The notes beneath the pieces were generated by a model that saw nothing but the letters and a program-made list of their open reading frames with translations, was not told the origin of the DNA and did no database searches. Both the position numbers and the translations under genes were made by a program. Shown in pieces: positions 13,301 to 24,407 of a DNA stretch of 64,000 nucleotides. This DNA is from Archegozetes longisetosus (taxonomy: Eukaryota; Arthropoda; Arachnida; Sarcoptiformes; Trhypochthoniidae): NCBI GenBank assembly GCA_018873245.2, contig JAEMBT020000002.1, positions 930,001 through 994,000 on the forward strand, written 5' to 3'. Position 1 is the stretch's first letter; every line of letters begins with the position of its first letter.

Positions 13301-13757
13301 TCGGCTTATTTCGTGTACTTAGTAGTTTAAGCTGAATTTTGCTAATCGCTACCGTTTCCAAAGAAATTTTTAATTCGAAATAATACACCAAATAAAGAAT
13401 CGTGAACTTCCCATAACTTATAACAGTCTAAGTTGAACAGTTAACATGCTATATTAGAGTTTGTATTTAATGTTTTACAGCCACGCAAACGTATTGCGCC
13501 AGTGTTTCAGAGGTGCGACTGAAAGTACTAAAGGTTGTTCTAAAGGTACGATAGATTGGGCTGAAAAATTGGTTATGGACTTTTTCGGAAGCTCAATATC
13601 TCTCGTGTGCGGTGAATACTTCGGATCTAATGAGAAGTGCGATAAACTAATCGCCGAGACACCAAAAATGGATCCAAAGACTTATGTCAGACCAAAATCT
13701 GTTTTCTTGCCAGCAATTGCTTTATTGGAAAGTTTTCCCGATTTGAATACCGACTAA
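10392..13757 (+). CDS. Two-domain (24-Cys) member of the secreted family
   Basis: Four exons keep one frame: 10392-10428 (signal peptide), 10730-11174, 12428-13087 and 13481-13757, giving 472 residues. Exon 2 is the N half of domain 1 and ends at the split CC pair (TGTTG|GTATGA). Exon 3 begins with the C half of domain 1 (CHANAFHQC) and runs without a break, at FQNVECDKKTER, into the N half of domain 2. Exon 4 is the C half of domain 2 (CHANVLRQC to the stop). Each domain keeps all 12 cysteines. The simplest history is a tandem duplication in which a stop codon, a signal exon and the introns between were lost. Intron 2 carries two palindromic elements. Function unknown. Alternatively exon 3 could be shared by two overlapping transcripts, but no signal exon precedes the second domain. 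Confidence 0.72.
11202..11767. mobile_element. Palindromic Tc1/mariner-like remnant in intron 2 of the two-domain gene
   Basis: Arms of about 160 bp (11202-11362 and 11606-11767) are near-perfect inverted copies. Both encode, outward on opposite strands, a short tail reading RLKNIL, then RNDQHIEHIL. That resembles the RL...HIEHLL end of many Tc1/mariner transposases. The plus-strand frame extends inward to about 11470 through an acidic, helical segment. The structure looks like two element 3' ends joined tail to tail. It starts 27 bases after the exon-2 splice donor. Confidence 0.55.
12028..12382. repeat. Imperfect inverted repeat (foldback MITE) in intron 2
   Basis: The left arm 12028-12140 and right arm 12240-12382 are inverted copies, sharing AACTATGGGTAGC, GCGAGTG and GTTTAAACTTCAGC blocks. 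No coding capacity. It ends 45 bases before the exon-3 acceptor. Confidence 0.6.
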
Positions 13758-14421
13758 ATATTATTTCAAATTAATGGTAGAGTAATCACAAATATTTTTT
13801 TACTTGATAGGAGAAAATGAGATAAAAGTTCGAAAATAATCAGTTACTAAACTATAAATTGTTCTCAAGTTTATAATATAAAAGTTTCTGTGAAAGGGTT
13901 TATACTTTTGAGGTAACACAAAATGATATAATAGCTAAAAAATACACTTTCAAGTTTTCTATTGGAATAATAGGAGTATGCAAAAGATTAATGTTTTTGA
14001 TTAATGTAATTCCACGTCAAATCCTATTCTTAGTGGACTAATAGAGTATCTAAATTTGAAATTTTTAACTTTTATTTCAATGTCATTGTCAGTAAAAATT
14101 CATTAAACATTTTTGTAATTCTGACTGAACGACAGTTTCTTCGTTTATCAACTTTTTAAGAGGTTCTCCGATTCTAATCTAATGTCCGTTATTGAAAAAA
14201 CTAGTAGTTTTCAAGCTCACAAGACAATAAAATTTAATGATTATTTCATTCAGTTATTTTCGAATTGGCATTCAAGTTCTAAAAAAAGATAAAACCCAAC
14301 CATCGATCAAATATCGTAGGCTTCAAACTGTAATAAAAACAACTTTTCATAAATAGAGTTTTCATAGGGACTGAAGACAAGTTTTCAAGCAAGTTTACTC
14401 GAACATATTTCTTTGGTTAAA
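13758..14421. other. Intergenic, 660 bp
   Basis: AT-rich spacer between the two-domain gene and the decaying copy. I see no coding exon or repeat structure here. Confidence 0.5.
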
Positions 14422-15219
14422 ATGTATGTTAACTTATTGTCGTTTGTTCTTTTGGTTTTCCAGGTAATCTAATATTAATGTATTCGAAAATGGAAAACTT
14501 TACTTTCAAATATCAAGTATATTTCTCAAACTTTTTAATGGTCATCAGATCATTTCAGATTATTTTTGAGATATTTTTATGAGAATTTATTTTTTATATA
14601 AGAACAGGATAAGTGAATGATATTAAATCAGTCACCTATTCAGTTCTTTCAATCTTTGATTTAGTTGTTCATAATTTTTCTTCATGCCCAGTGTTTTCAT
14701 TCTCAATATTTTAGTTGAAGTAACTGTTTTAAACTATTTTTCGAACAGCAATGCTTGAAAAACTTATGGCATAATACTTTTTCAATGAGTTCGGGATCAG
14801 TCCGTCTCAAGCTATAACTGTCAACTGCAAGAACTGAACTGCAAATAGATAACTCATTGTCAAAAATCCTAATAGTAGGTCAAAGCAAGCTTAAGTTTCC
14901 TGAAAACGGATAACAATTGCGGATCTATTGTAGAAATGCAATCCGTTTCATCGAAATATTTTCTGTATATACGAGAAAGTGTTTAACTACCTTTGTTAGG
15001 GACTCGGCAGTAGTTCTGCTGCATTCGCTCAGGAGTCAATTGAGAACTATCTGTAAAAGTGGTAGACTGACCAAAAAGGCTAAGGATCTGTTATCAACTG
15101 CCCCGTGCGCTAATGCAAGACTCGATAGCTTTCGGAAGTGCAATATTCGTGCGATTGATGCTTATATGGGAATTCTTAAAGTTGAGGAGAAATTAAGGAT
15201 TCCTATGGTGTGTTGGTAT

Positions 15220-15485
15220 GTACTATCGATCAAATAATTATGTGTCAAATTGTGCATTTTCCCGCAATTTTTGCGCATAGATCTCAGGGAATGCTAAAAA
15301 TCTAGTCAGTAAAAATTCAACGTTTTTCATAATGACATTTGTTATTAAATCTTTTAAGAACTGAACTTTTATAATGCATCCATTGCTGTTGAGTTAGATG
15401 TTGAAATAGAAGTTTTAAAATATGGTATTGTGATCCCTATTTTTTTAGCTCAAAAGTTGACACATAATTATTTGATCGATAGTAC
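15220..15485. repeat. Perfect 29-bp inverted repeat at a splice donor
   Basis: 15220-15248 and 15457-15485 are exact inverted copies of 29 bases, separated by 208 bases. The left copy starts five bases into the donor GTATGT of the decaying gene. Confidence 0.7.
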
Positions 15486-15486
15486 G

Positions 15487-16190
15487 TAGGTGACTACGAA
15501 AGTTTTTAGCCTATGTAGGTTCTCATTAATGTTTTTTTAAAATGAAATTTAGTATTTAGATAGAACAACTCTTTAGAGTATAAAATACAAATTTACACGT
15601 ATTCGTATCTATTGGCTGTAGTTTTATATCTCTATAAGCATATCTAGTCGAAAACCTTCCGTAGAAACCCCATATAAACCAGATTTCGTTTCTTGTAAAA
15701 TCTAAATGAGAATTAATTTGATCTATCTAACACAATAAGTTCTAGAAATTAATCGCCCGGGTTAAATCAAGAATAAAAATTTGAGTTTTTCATCCTTTTG
15801 AAATGTGATTTTACCCTTTTTTATCGGTAGATTTAGAAATGAGTGAATTTTCTTCATGAACTTTAACTTACAATAGATTATTTACAATAGTATAACAATT
15901 TTTTTCAATGGGTGTCTACCGTACAAATGCATGTTATATAGTCGAATATTGAGTTACTAATATTGTTTATTTTTGATATATTGATTATATATTATGATAT
16001 ATTATTTTGATATATTATTGATTATTTTATAAGTTCCACTTACAAAAGTCTAAACCATAGCTAGTAGATATGAATATGTGTAACTTTGTATTTTTTGTTT
16101 TAAAGAGTTGTTATATCTAAATACTATATTTCATCAAAAAAAATATATTAACGAAAACCCACTTAGACTAAAAACTGTCGTAGTCACCTA
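15487..16190. mobile_element. TIR element (MITE, ~700 bp) with TA ends
   Basis: Imperfect terminal inverted repeats of about 150 bp (15487-15640 and 16030-16190). The outermost bases are TAGGTGACTACGA on the left and the inverse on the right, consistent with a TA target site as in Tc1/mariner-type elements. No ORF of note between the arms. It lies in intron 2 of the decaying family member. Confidence 0.6.
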
Positions 16191-17976
16191 TCGTATGATT
16201 TGACTACTCGCAACATTCATATCATTCTTATTCAGCGCAGGCAGTTAGAAATTAGAACTTTAGTACGGAATCGCCGATTTATTGTTGTGAATTTCGATCA
16301 TGTTCCAATAAAGTTAAAGTTAGATAATACTGATAGAGATAGTCCTCTTCTAAACTTAGACTTATAAAATATTATTATCCGAGATAATACATGGAGATTC
16401 CATACTAGAACCGTGATTAAATCTGTAGAGGGATCTTTTGTTTTCAGAGTTGAATGTACTCAGTTGAATTTATGCTGATTTTGATCCTTTGATATATTTG
16501 CATGAGCGTAGTTTCAAGGATTAATTTCAATTTCATCAATAAATAGACAAAAAGGATTTCATTTAGTTTGTAATACAAGTATAGATCGTTATCACACCAC
16601 CAAACACAAACAATTTGTATATCAAATAAAAAATTTTTGATTTGTTACAGCTGAATCTTCTGTAAATTTATAAGCTTTTATTTCTAGGGCAGATACAAGA
16701 TATATTGACAATTGGAACCAGATTTTGAAGACCTATCTTAGAGAATAGGGCTTATTCAGCGAATAAAATAATTTTTGATTTTAAGACCCAAGAACTGTCC
16801 TGTTGATTGGTGTTCACTTTCGTACATGTTTTTAAAGTAGGCAGAGGGTAAAATTTTGTTGAGTCACTATTTCAAATATTTTAAGGCGATACAAAAATCA
16901 ATGACTATTTTATGATTAGTAATATGATTAGTAATAAATTATTATCCATTCAATCAATCAAAACATTTTTTTGGTTATGACTTTAGGATATAAAGAAATA
17001 ATTTTTGACGTCTTTAAAAAAATGACGCATTTAGTATTTAGAAACCCTATGCTCGGTTTGAGACGAAGACTATAAAGATAGACTTTCAAATTTCTTTAAA
17101 TTATTCTTTAATTATTCTACAAATTTATATTTGCAATTTTCTCATTAACGCGTGAATAACCTGATATCAGCCCAGCCCAGAAGATTTGATTTTACTTTGT
17201 TGTTTTGACCCAATTATAGAGTTTTAACAAGCAAGACGTGTAATTGATTGAAATCCGCTAAAAACAAGAGATTTGCTCATGTTTCGAAGTTTCAATAGAG
17301 GTTAACTTTTTCGAACCCTTAATCATTCAATTTTATAGTAACTTTCATCAACTCCGCGAATGTCTAGTGAATAAAGTTGAACATGTCAAACAACGTACCA
17401 GAAAGATAATGGATTTTGTGGATAACTTCATAACTAAATTGCTTGAGAGGATACTCACCCTTCTATGTACGCAATGCGACGAAAGCAATGTTAAATGTGA
17501 TCAGCTGATTGCGAAAACTCCTAAGACGAATCCTTCTACCAAGAGATATAAATCTCTATTATTGCCAACTATTAACATTGCTATGAGTTTGACAGAGACG
17601 TCAAATTGATTCTTCAATTAAAAAAACATACTTTGAATAAAAAAATTGCTCACGTAAATCAATTTTAATATCTTTACGTTGATCGAATCTCAAAAGTTTA
17701 ATCATAAGAAACGAAATTTAAGATTGGCTCTAATAGCTATATTCTAATCTATACGATTAAATCGTAAATCATTCCAGTTATGTTTGATTAAAGTTATTTG
17801 CAAAATATCAGAAACTCCTCTTTATAAATATTCATTTTCTCTTTATTGAGAAAAGTTGAATTAATTTCATTAAAATGATTCAACAAATTCGATACCGATT
17901 TCTTAGAAATGCAGGTGTATGTAGAAAACTGCTTTCAGTATCGAGAAACCAAAAAAAATTTGAATGAACACTTTCA

Positions 17977-18195
17977 GATTATATATCTATATATAAATGC
18001 AAGCTCGACACTTTAAAAGTTGAAAAGTAAGAGTGGAAGTGAGTCGCATTAATATATAGTCATTTTTAATTCACAATAAAGATTTGAACGTACAAAATAG
18101 TTAGTTATATATTATTTAAAGCATAACACTTTTATGTATGTGATTAAAAAGTTGAAAGTGCCTCTCCTACATTTATATATAGATATGATCAAGGA
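17977..18195. repeat. Short foldback repeat
   Basis: Arms of about 45 bases, at 17977-18022 and about 18148-18195, share TATCTATATATAAATG and a block ending in CACTTT...AAGTTG in inverted orientation. Imperfect and partly low-complexity. Confidence 0.45.
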
Positions 18196-18469
18196 TCGAA
18201 TTTAAAAGCAAATAACGTCAGCCTCTTAATTACAAATTCAATGTCAATTTTAATTAGTTGAAACTGCTTAGCACTAACATGATTAATGTCCTTTTCGCTA
18301 TTAATAGCGTTTTGGGCAAACTTCGAAATGGCTAATTTCATATTGGCTTAACCTTGTTCTCCATCTCTATTGGCAGATTTTCACCTTTCACCAGAATAAA
18401 TACACTAAATGTGATAAATCTCATTTTATCAATTAAGTGTATGTCAATGTTTTATCTCTTAAATCTGAG

Positions 18470-18650
18470 CCTTGCATTTTAGATTATGAGTTTTAAAAGT
18501 GTCGAACACCATTTATAAATTGAAGGCAATTCAGATTATTAAGAGTTAGAAACTGGTTCAACTTTTCATATCTTTATCAAACTTTTAGCTTGACTTCAGT
18601 GCGATTTGATGTGAATAAGAGTTTGCACTAAAAATCATTTGTATAGTATT
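18470..18650 (+). repeat. Dispersed repeat, copy 1
   Basis: About 180 bases match, in inverted orientation, the segment at 56245-56405. Shared blocks include CTTGCATTT, TTCAGATTATTAAGAGTT, ATATCTTTATCAAACTTTT and TTTGCACTAA. Likely an old interspersed element. Confidence 0.55.
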
Positions 18651-19359
18651 AAACCATTGATATGTTATATTATTTTTGTTTTTTATACTATTAAAACATT
18701 TTTCAGTAACAACTATCAGACTTATCTCTACGTTATTTTTCCATTAGTTAAGAGTCTAATAATTAACTGAAACTTATATGTATACGCTTTGATGCTTTAG
18801 TCTTAAATACAGAGCTCAGAATAAAAAATATTCGTATATTAGTTCTAAGGGAATGCTTGGTATTCTGTAAAATTTCGTTCAGACTACACTTTGAAGTGAA
18901 AATTGATTTTAAAAATGCTTCACACTTTTTTGTCCACTTAAAATTGCAACATTACTAGTTCAAAAGATTTATTTCTAGTTTATTCCGAAATGAGATAATC
19001 ATTTCGGAAATCATTTATTAGGGGATTCAAAACAAGAACTAGCCATTCTGAAATTAGCTATTTCGAAGTATAGCCAGCATTTCATGGAATTATTTATATT
19101 TATTTTTATAAGCGCACCCAAAAAATTTCTGCTGAACCGTAAAACTAGTTATTTTCAAGTATGGGTTTAAAAACCTGCTGCAAGGAAAGACCGATATTCA
19201 ATCGAGTGCTTTCAGTTTTAATTGAGAGAAGATAAGTGTGTTCTTGTTAGAGGAGAATCAAATCTTCATTTAGATAATTGTTTTGATAAGTTTTGTCATT
19301 ATTATATAACTGATTAAGACGTTTTAAAGTTTTAAATAAAGAATTTTCAATTTTGGAAA

Positions 19360-20793
19360 ATGTTCACAAAGTTACTATTGCTATTTTTGTTTATTTTTCA
19401 GGTAATTATTCTCAAAAAAGTTTATTCTAGCTATTTAAAAGGTGATTAATTTACAAGTAACCAATTTATAACCCTTCATAATAGCTTTCATACAGTTTTT
19501 AAATCAGAATACAAAAAATTGGTTCATCAAAACAGTTTAATGTTTTATTTCAATATTGAGCAGGTTTACCACAAAAAAATTATATTTTTCAAAAATACTA
19601 TTTATTTAATAAAACTTATAAATATTGTTGCCATGAAATCATACTTCGTGCGCAAATAAGGTTATAAGTTGTCAGTTAAGTCACAGAAGATACTAAAGAT
19701 TGTGAGCAGCAACAACTATCTAATTATTTACAACTATTTATTTCACTATTTTTATGCATAGATTGTTGTAATACCATCACAAACAGCAGAAGTTAAATGT
19801 GACCGAAAAACCGAAGTTCAAATGGATTATGCATTAGCTAAGTTATTAGTTGTCGGACAAGATAAATTGAAATTTCCAGAAAGCGAACGACAATTACGAC
19901 CCTATTGTAACGAAGCCTTACGATTATTCGGTACTGTTTCGCAGTTCACGAAAAAATGCTTGCCTAAATTCGGTAGAGATTCAGCTGCAATAATAATGCA
20001 TTCAATTAGTACAGAACTGAAAGGTATTTGTAAGTCTGGTCGATTGACCAAAAAAGCTCGAGAACTGTTAGCAGCTGCTCCATGTGCTAACGCTGGACTT
20101 CCAAATTATCAAAAGTGTAACACTAAAATGATCGATGCCTATATGGGAATACTTTCCGCCCCTGAAAATTTGAGAATTCCTATGGGCTGCTGGTATGTTG
20201 TCAAAATAAACTAAATTACTAGATTTTGTTTAGAATAATCATCCTTGATCTTCAATTTTATTAATTTGATAATTCTTTCAAACTTGTTTTTGAGAACGAC
20301 ATTATTTTTCTTAATAAAAAATGGACGTATTCCGATCGCTTTAAATTTAAACGCAAACAATTAAAAAATGAAACACAATAAGTTTCTTTCTGAAATAAAG
20401 ATTTTTAGAGCAAACATTTCAATATTGCTCTAAAAATATGCATAAATATTTCAATAATAAGTATTGCAAAGATATGAATATCTGAATTTTTACTGATTAT
20501 TATCTTTTTAATTGTATAGCAATTATCATGAACTAATCAGATGTCTCGCACATGAAGCTGAAGATGTGAAACAATGCACTCCTAAAAATATTGATTATAT
20601 CACGAAATTCATATCGAAAATAATTGAAGGAATACTTAGTCTGTTGTGCACTCAATACGATGAGGGTAATTCTAATTGCGATGCTATTGTTAAAGAAACC
20701 CCTCAACGAAACGCAACTCAAAAGAGATATAAGTCAATACTTCTGCCCACAATTCACATCGCTATGAGCTTGGATGACCGACGTTTGCCTTAA
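19360..20793 (+). CDS. 12-Cys secreted family protein, single-domain copy
   Basis: Exons 19360-19401 (14-residue leader ending CAG|GTAATT, phase 0), 19762-20192 and 20520-20793; 248 residues. All 12 cysteines are present: VKCDRK, RPYC, KKC, GIC, APCANA, QKC, the CC pair split by TGCTG|GTATGT, IRCLA, KQCT, LLCTQYD, SNCDA. The leader phase (0) and motifs such as KFPE and SGRLTKKA group it with the copies at 14422 and 21422, and separate it from the 5758/10392 type (phase 1). A poly(A) signal AATAAA occurs at 20845-20850. Function unknown. The unspliced exon-2 frame stops seven codons after the donor. Confidence 0.8.
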
Positions 20794-21421
20794 TTTTGTT
20801 TCTAATTAATCACAAGAACTTATTTTTCAACAATATTTTAACCGAATAAATGTTCAAAGTTTAATTTAAATTTAATTCTTGTAAACATAAAAAATATTAG
20901 AATTAATACAAAATAGTTTTCTGGATATTATCGAAATTTCTAAACAAAAATTATTTTTAGAACTTGTTGTAATAAAAACAGTATTTTCTATTTATTTTAT
21001 TTGAACTTCAACTGAAACTCATGTTTTTTCCAAAATCAATGTCATCTTCGATTTATTCATGAAACCTTCCTTTACGTGACTATCACGAGATTTTCAGCTT
21101 AAATCTTTATTATAAAGCGCTTTAAGTTATCAACCAGTTATTTAGAGAAAAAACTTACTATTAGAGCTTTAAAATCATTATTTTATGCTAATTTAACCAA
21201 TTTCTATCATAAAACTTGTCGTTTTCAAGTACATGTACATAATTTAACGTCATGATAAAGATCTGGCTGGCTTCTGAGTGCTTCGTTAGTTAGCTCCGTC
21301 AAATTTCTCTCACTAATTCAAGATAAGTTACTTTGAAAAGTTGAATTTCTTTTCCAGCTAAAAGTGATTCGATTCTCAGATATCTTATGAGTCAATATAT
21401 TTGGTTTTCCTCAAAATATCA
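20794..21421. other. Intergenic, 630 bp
   Basis: 3' flank of one family gene and 5' flank of the next. Apart from the AATAAA at 20845 I see no feature. Confidence 0.5.
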
Positions 21422-22949
21422 ATGAATTACTTATTAATGAACATGTCTACTAACTTGTTAGTGCTTACTTTTGTGATTTTTGAGGTAGATCTTTTCTATT
21501 AATATAAATTAAGAGAATTTCATATTTAATTCTTTTAAAATTCGAATTTAATTATCTAAAAGTAAAGCTTAGGAGAAGGTCTTTTAGAATTATTATATTT
21601 TTGAGATAGTTTGATTTTTAAGCTATTAGATTGTTGCTATTTCAATTTTCTTCGGATTGAAGTCAAGTTTTTCAACTTGGCAAATTGAGAATTTAATGTT
21701 TTCATTAAATTATTACTGCTGGTGCTGTAGTCTGAATTTTCTCTTCAATATTCAAAACACAAGAAATTACTTTTGGTTGAAATAAGTTCAACAAGTAATA
21801 TCACAGTATACTTTTTTCATAAGAAAATTTTCAAAATCATGTTTTCAATGAGAGAAGCTTAGTTGACTGAGACTTTTCAGCAACCTTTCTCTCGATAGAT
21901 TTGATAATTATTAGTAATAAGCTTATTTAAAGAGTGAGATTATTTCGCATAGAAAATCGAATTTATCCTGAATGCCCATCAGTTCTTCTCTTTCATATAG
22001 ATTGTTATAATTCGAACAGTGGCAGTTAATGTTCAATGCAATAGGAAATCAGAGGTTCAAATGGATAATGCATTGGTCAAACTTCTAGTCGTTGGCCAGA
22101 AAAACTTGAAATTTCCCGAAAATGAGCAACAACTACGTCCTTATTGTAACCAAGCCCTTCGACTACACGATATGGTTTCGGAATTTTCGAATAAGTGTTT
22201 ACCAAAATTCGGAAAAGAATCAGCTGCGGTAATAATGCATGCAGTTGGCGTCGAATTGAGAAGTATTTGTAGAACTGGCCGAATCAGCAAAAAGGCAAGA
22301 GAGCTGTTGACAGCTGCCCCATGTGCTAACTCTGGTCTCGACAGATGGCAAAAATGTAATATAGAAATCATAGACGCATTCATGGGTATACTAAATGCTG
22401 ATGTTAAACTTCGTATTCCGATGGGATGTTGGTATGTCAAAATGTTATAGATAAAGGTCCATAGCAACATAGATCAGTTGTTGCTATGAGATATTTTTTG
22501 ACATTGATATATATATTTCAATTCATTTTCCTATTCTTCTAAATAAATAGACTTTTCTTGTAAATTTCTGAAATATTTCTAGCTCGTTAGTAATTTTGCA
22601 GAACATCCAGAGTTCTAAGTTTTAAAAATTTTGCTTGCCTTAAATTCATAGAGTTTTGAATTTTCCAAAATTGTTTGATAGCAATTTTCATCAACTGATC
22701 AAATGTATGCTCGAGGAAGCAGAAGAAGTCAAAACATGCACACGGAAAACAATTGATTATGTGGTTAAATATGTGACTAAAGTTATCGAACCTATCCTAA
22801 TACTTCTTTGCCATCAATATGACGAAAGTAATGCCAAATGTGACGCTTTGGTTAAACAGACTCCTAAACGAAATTCAACTCAAAAGAGATACAGATCAGT
22901 CCTCTTACCGACAATTAATTTAGCTATGAGTTTGGGCGATGAATTTTAA
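21422..22949 (+). CDS. 12-Cys secreted family protein, single-domain copy
   Basis: Exons 21422-21484 (leader, GAG|GTAGAT, phase 0), 22001-22431 and 22682-22949; 253 residues. Three in-frame ATGs (21422, 21437, 21443) could start the leader; the first is taken because it keeps a hydrophobic N terminus, but the third gives a leader length closer to the neighbours. Twelve cysteines are in register with the copy at 19360, to which it is the closest relative (KFPENEQQLRPYC, KKARELLTAAPCA, RNSTQKRYRS). Exon 2 ends TGTTG|GTATGT inside the CC pair. Function unknown; secreted by inference. Confidence 0.8.
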
Positions 22950-23201
22950 ACTTAATATCCTGTTTGATTCTTACATTTTTTTGGCTAGTTTTAGAATAAT
23001 CAAAATATTACCACATGTTTATATAGAATTAACTCGAAAAACTGATTATTCTTTTATTCGTTAAACCTTTATAATAAGTTGAACATATCATTTATATCTG
23101 AGATTAAATAAAAAAAAAATTTGGATTTAAAAATTTAATAATAGTTATTTCACTAAAGCTTTATCTTATATACCATAAAAATTTGTCATCTTATATACAC
23201 C

Positions 23202-24011
23202 TCAGTGAATTTTATTCTTTTCATTAGTTTCTTGAATATCGTGAAGGGCTTCCTTTTCTTGAGGCGCGAATTTTTCCATAATTCCACTGACAGTATCCAT
23301 AATATATTTGGTATTCAAGTGATCGATATAATTAACTGCTATATAACAGGCGAATGCAACCAAAGTGAACACAATTAGAGCTGCTATGAATCCAAAATTT
23401 TTTAGAGTTATTGCAATTATGACAAAAGCAACAGTGAATGATAAGATTAGGCCCAATGTTATCCATTTTGTTGCTATGTTGTGATACTGGGCTGTTTTGA
23501 TTGTTCTCTTTGATTATAGAAATATTTTTAAACAAAAAATTATTTAAATATATTTTTGATTTTATTTTTATCACTCATTAAGATTTTTAATACAAGGTAG
23601 TGAAAAATTTATTCGTCTCTAACGAGTAAATATTTCTTGAAATTCTAGGATTTTTAAGATCAAGATTAGAAACTGGAAAAAGTTCCAGCTAAAACGTCTT
23701 TCTTATTTGTTTCGTGATTTCGCTAATGAGTTACAGGCTTTCCCGAATTTTTTCTAACTAGCTTATACTTTTCTTTTTGAATAGAAGAGAAATAAGGGAT
23801 TGGTAGCATAAGCAAGCGATATCTTCCATAAGAAGTCTATCAAAATCTTATGACACGTAATCTTATACGTTTATATAGTGTATTTTTTCAGACAAAATAA
23901 GATTACCTCAAAGTTGTCAATAACTCGGCTTCGATTCTCATTCTCATTGGCCTCAGCAGATAATTCAAGTCTGCCTGTAGTTTTATTAGGACGGATAGTT
24001 AGACCACTCAT
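23202..24011 (-). CDS. Small two-pass membrane protein
   Basis: Exon 1 complement(23907..24011) starts at an ATG and ends GAG|GTAATC in phase 0. Exon 2 complement(23202..23507) starts after an ATCAAAG acceptor. The join gives 136 residues. The N terminus is polar (MSGLTIRPNKTTGRLELSAE). Two hydrophobic segments at about 50-70 and 73-96 form a hairpin, and the C-terminal tail is charged. I do not recognise the family. It is 250 bases tail-to-tail from the last intact family gene and head-to-head (400 bases) with the gene at 24408, so the two may share a promoter region. Confidence 0.65.
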
Positions 24012-24407
24012 TGTTAACGATCTATTTTCACTTTGAATTTTTAGTTTTAAAATAGTTTTTTTACAAAATGAATCCTTTGACTAGAAGAAAATCTCCTTTT
24101 ATTTACATTGATAACATAATAATCTTATATCTCGATCCTGTTGCCATGGGTTCAAAGATCTCAAAATAGACCTAATCTTGAAAATAGAGATAATTTAATT
24201 TGTCATGCACTTCAGTGAGAACTTTCTTTTAAACTTTTAGATCGACTATTGCTTAAATAGACTATAATTTATGTAAATATAACTTGGTAATAAAATTCTG
24301 CTAACAAATCAAATGCAAAGGGTTAGCTTTTTTACAAGTTTTATATAGATATTAAAGAGTATGTTATAATAAATAATTGCTGCCATAGAGTTTATTGCAT
24401 AGAAACA
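24012..24407. promoter_or_regulatory. Divergent intergenic region (396 bp)
   Basis: Lies between two oppositely oriented genes (starts at 24011 and 24408). It is therefore the likely promoter region for both. No specific element stands out. Confidence 0.3.

Larger units (their letters stand above)
14422..17609 (+). pseudogene. Decaying 12-Cys family member
   Basis: All three exons are recognisable: 14422-14463 (leader of 14 residues, CAG|GTAATC, phase 0), about 14790-15215 and 17339-17609. Three lesions separate it from its neighbours. An extra base after the first Cys (VNCK then frame change, about 14834) shifts the frame. A TAA replaces a Gln/Glu codon in the PEN.QLR motif (about 14910). 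In exon 3 the Cys after VKQ is Arg (CGT for TGT). After the stop the frame is open and well conserved (KCLTTF, ICKSGRLTKKA, APCANA, MVCWY), so the decay is recent. Intron 2 has grown to 2.1 kb by insertion of a TIR element. Without reads, assembly error in one lesion cannot be excluded, but three together favour a pseudogene. Confidence 0.7.
17610..19359. other. Intergenic, 1.75 kb, repeats only
   Basis: No gene seen. It contains a short inverted repeat (17977-18195) and one copy of a dispersed repeat (18470-18650), both listed separately. Confidence 0.5.
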
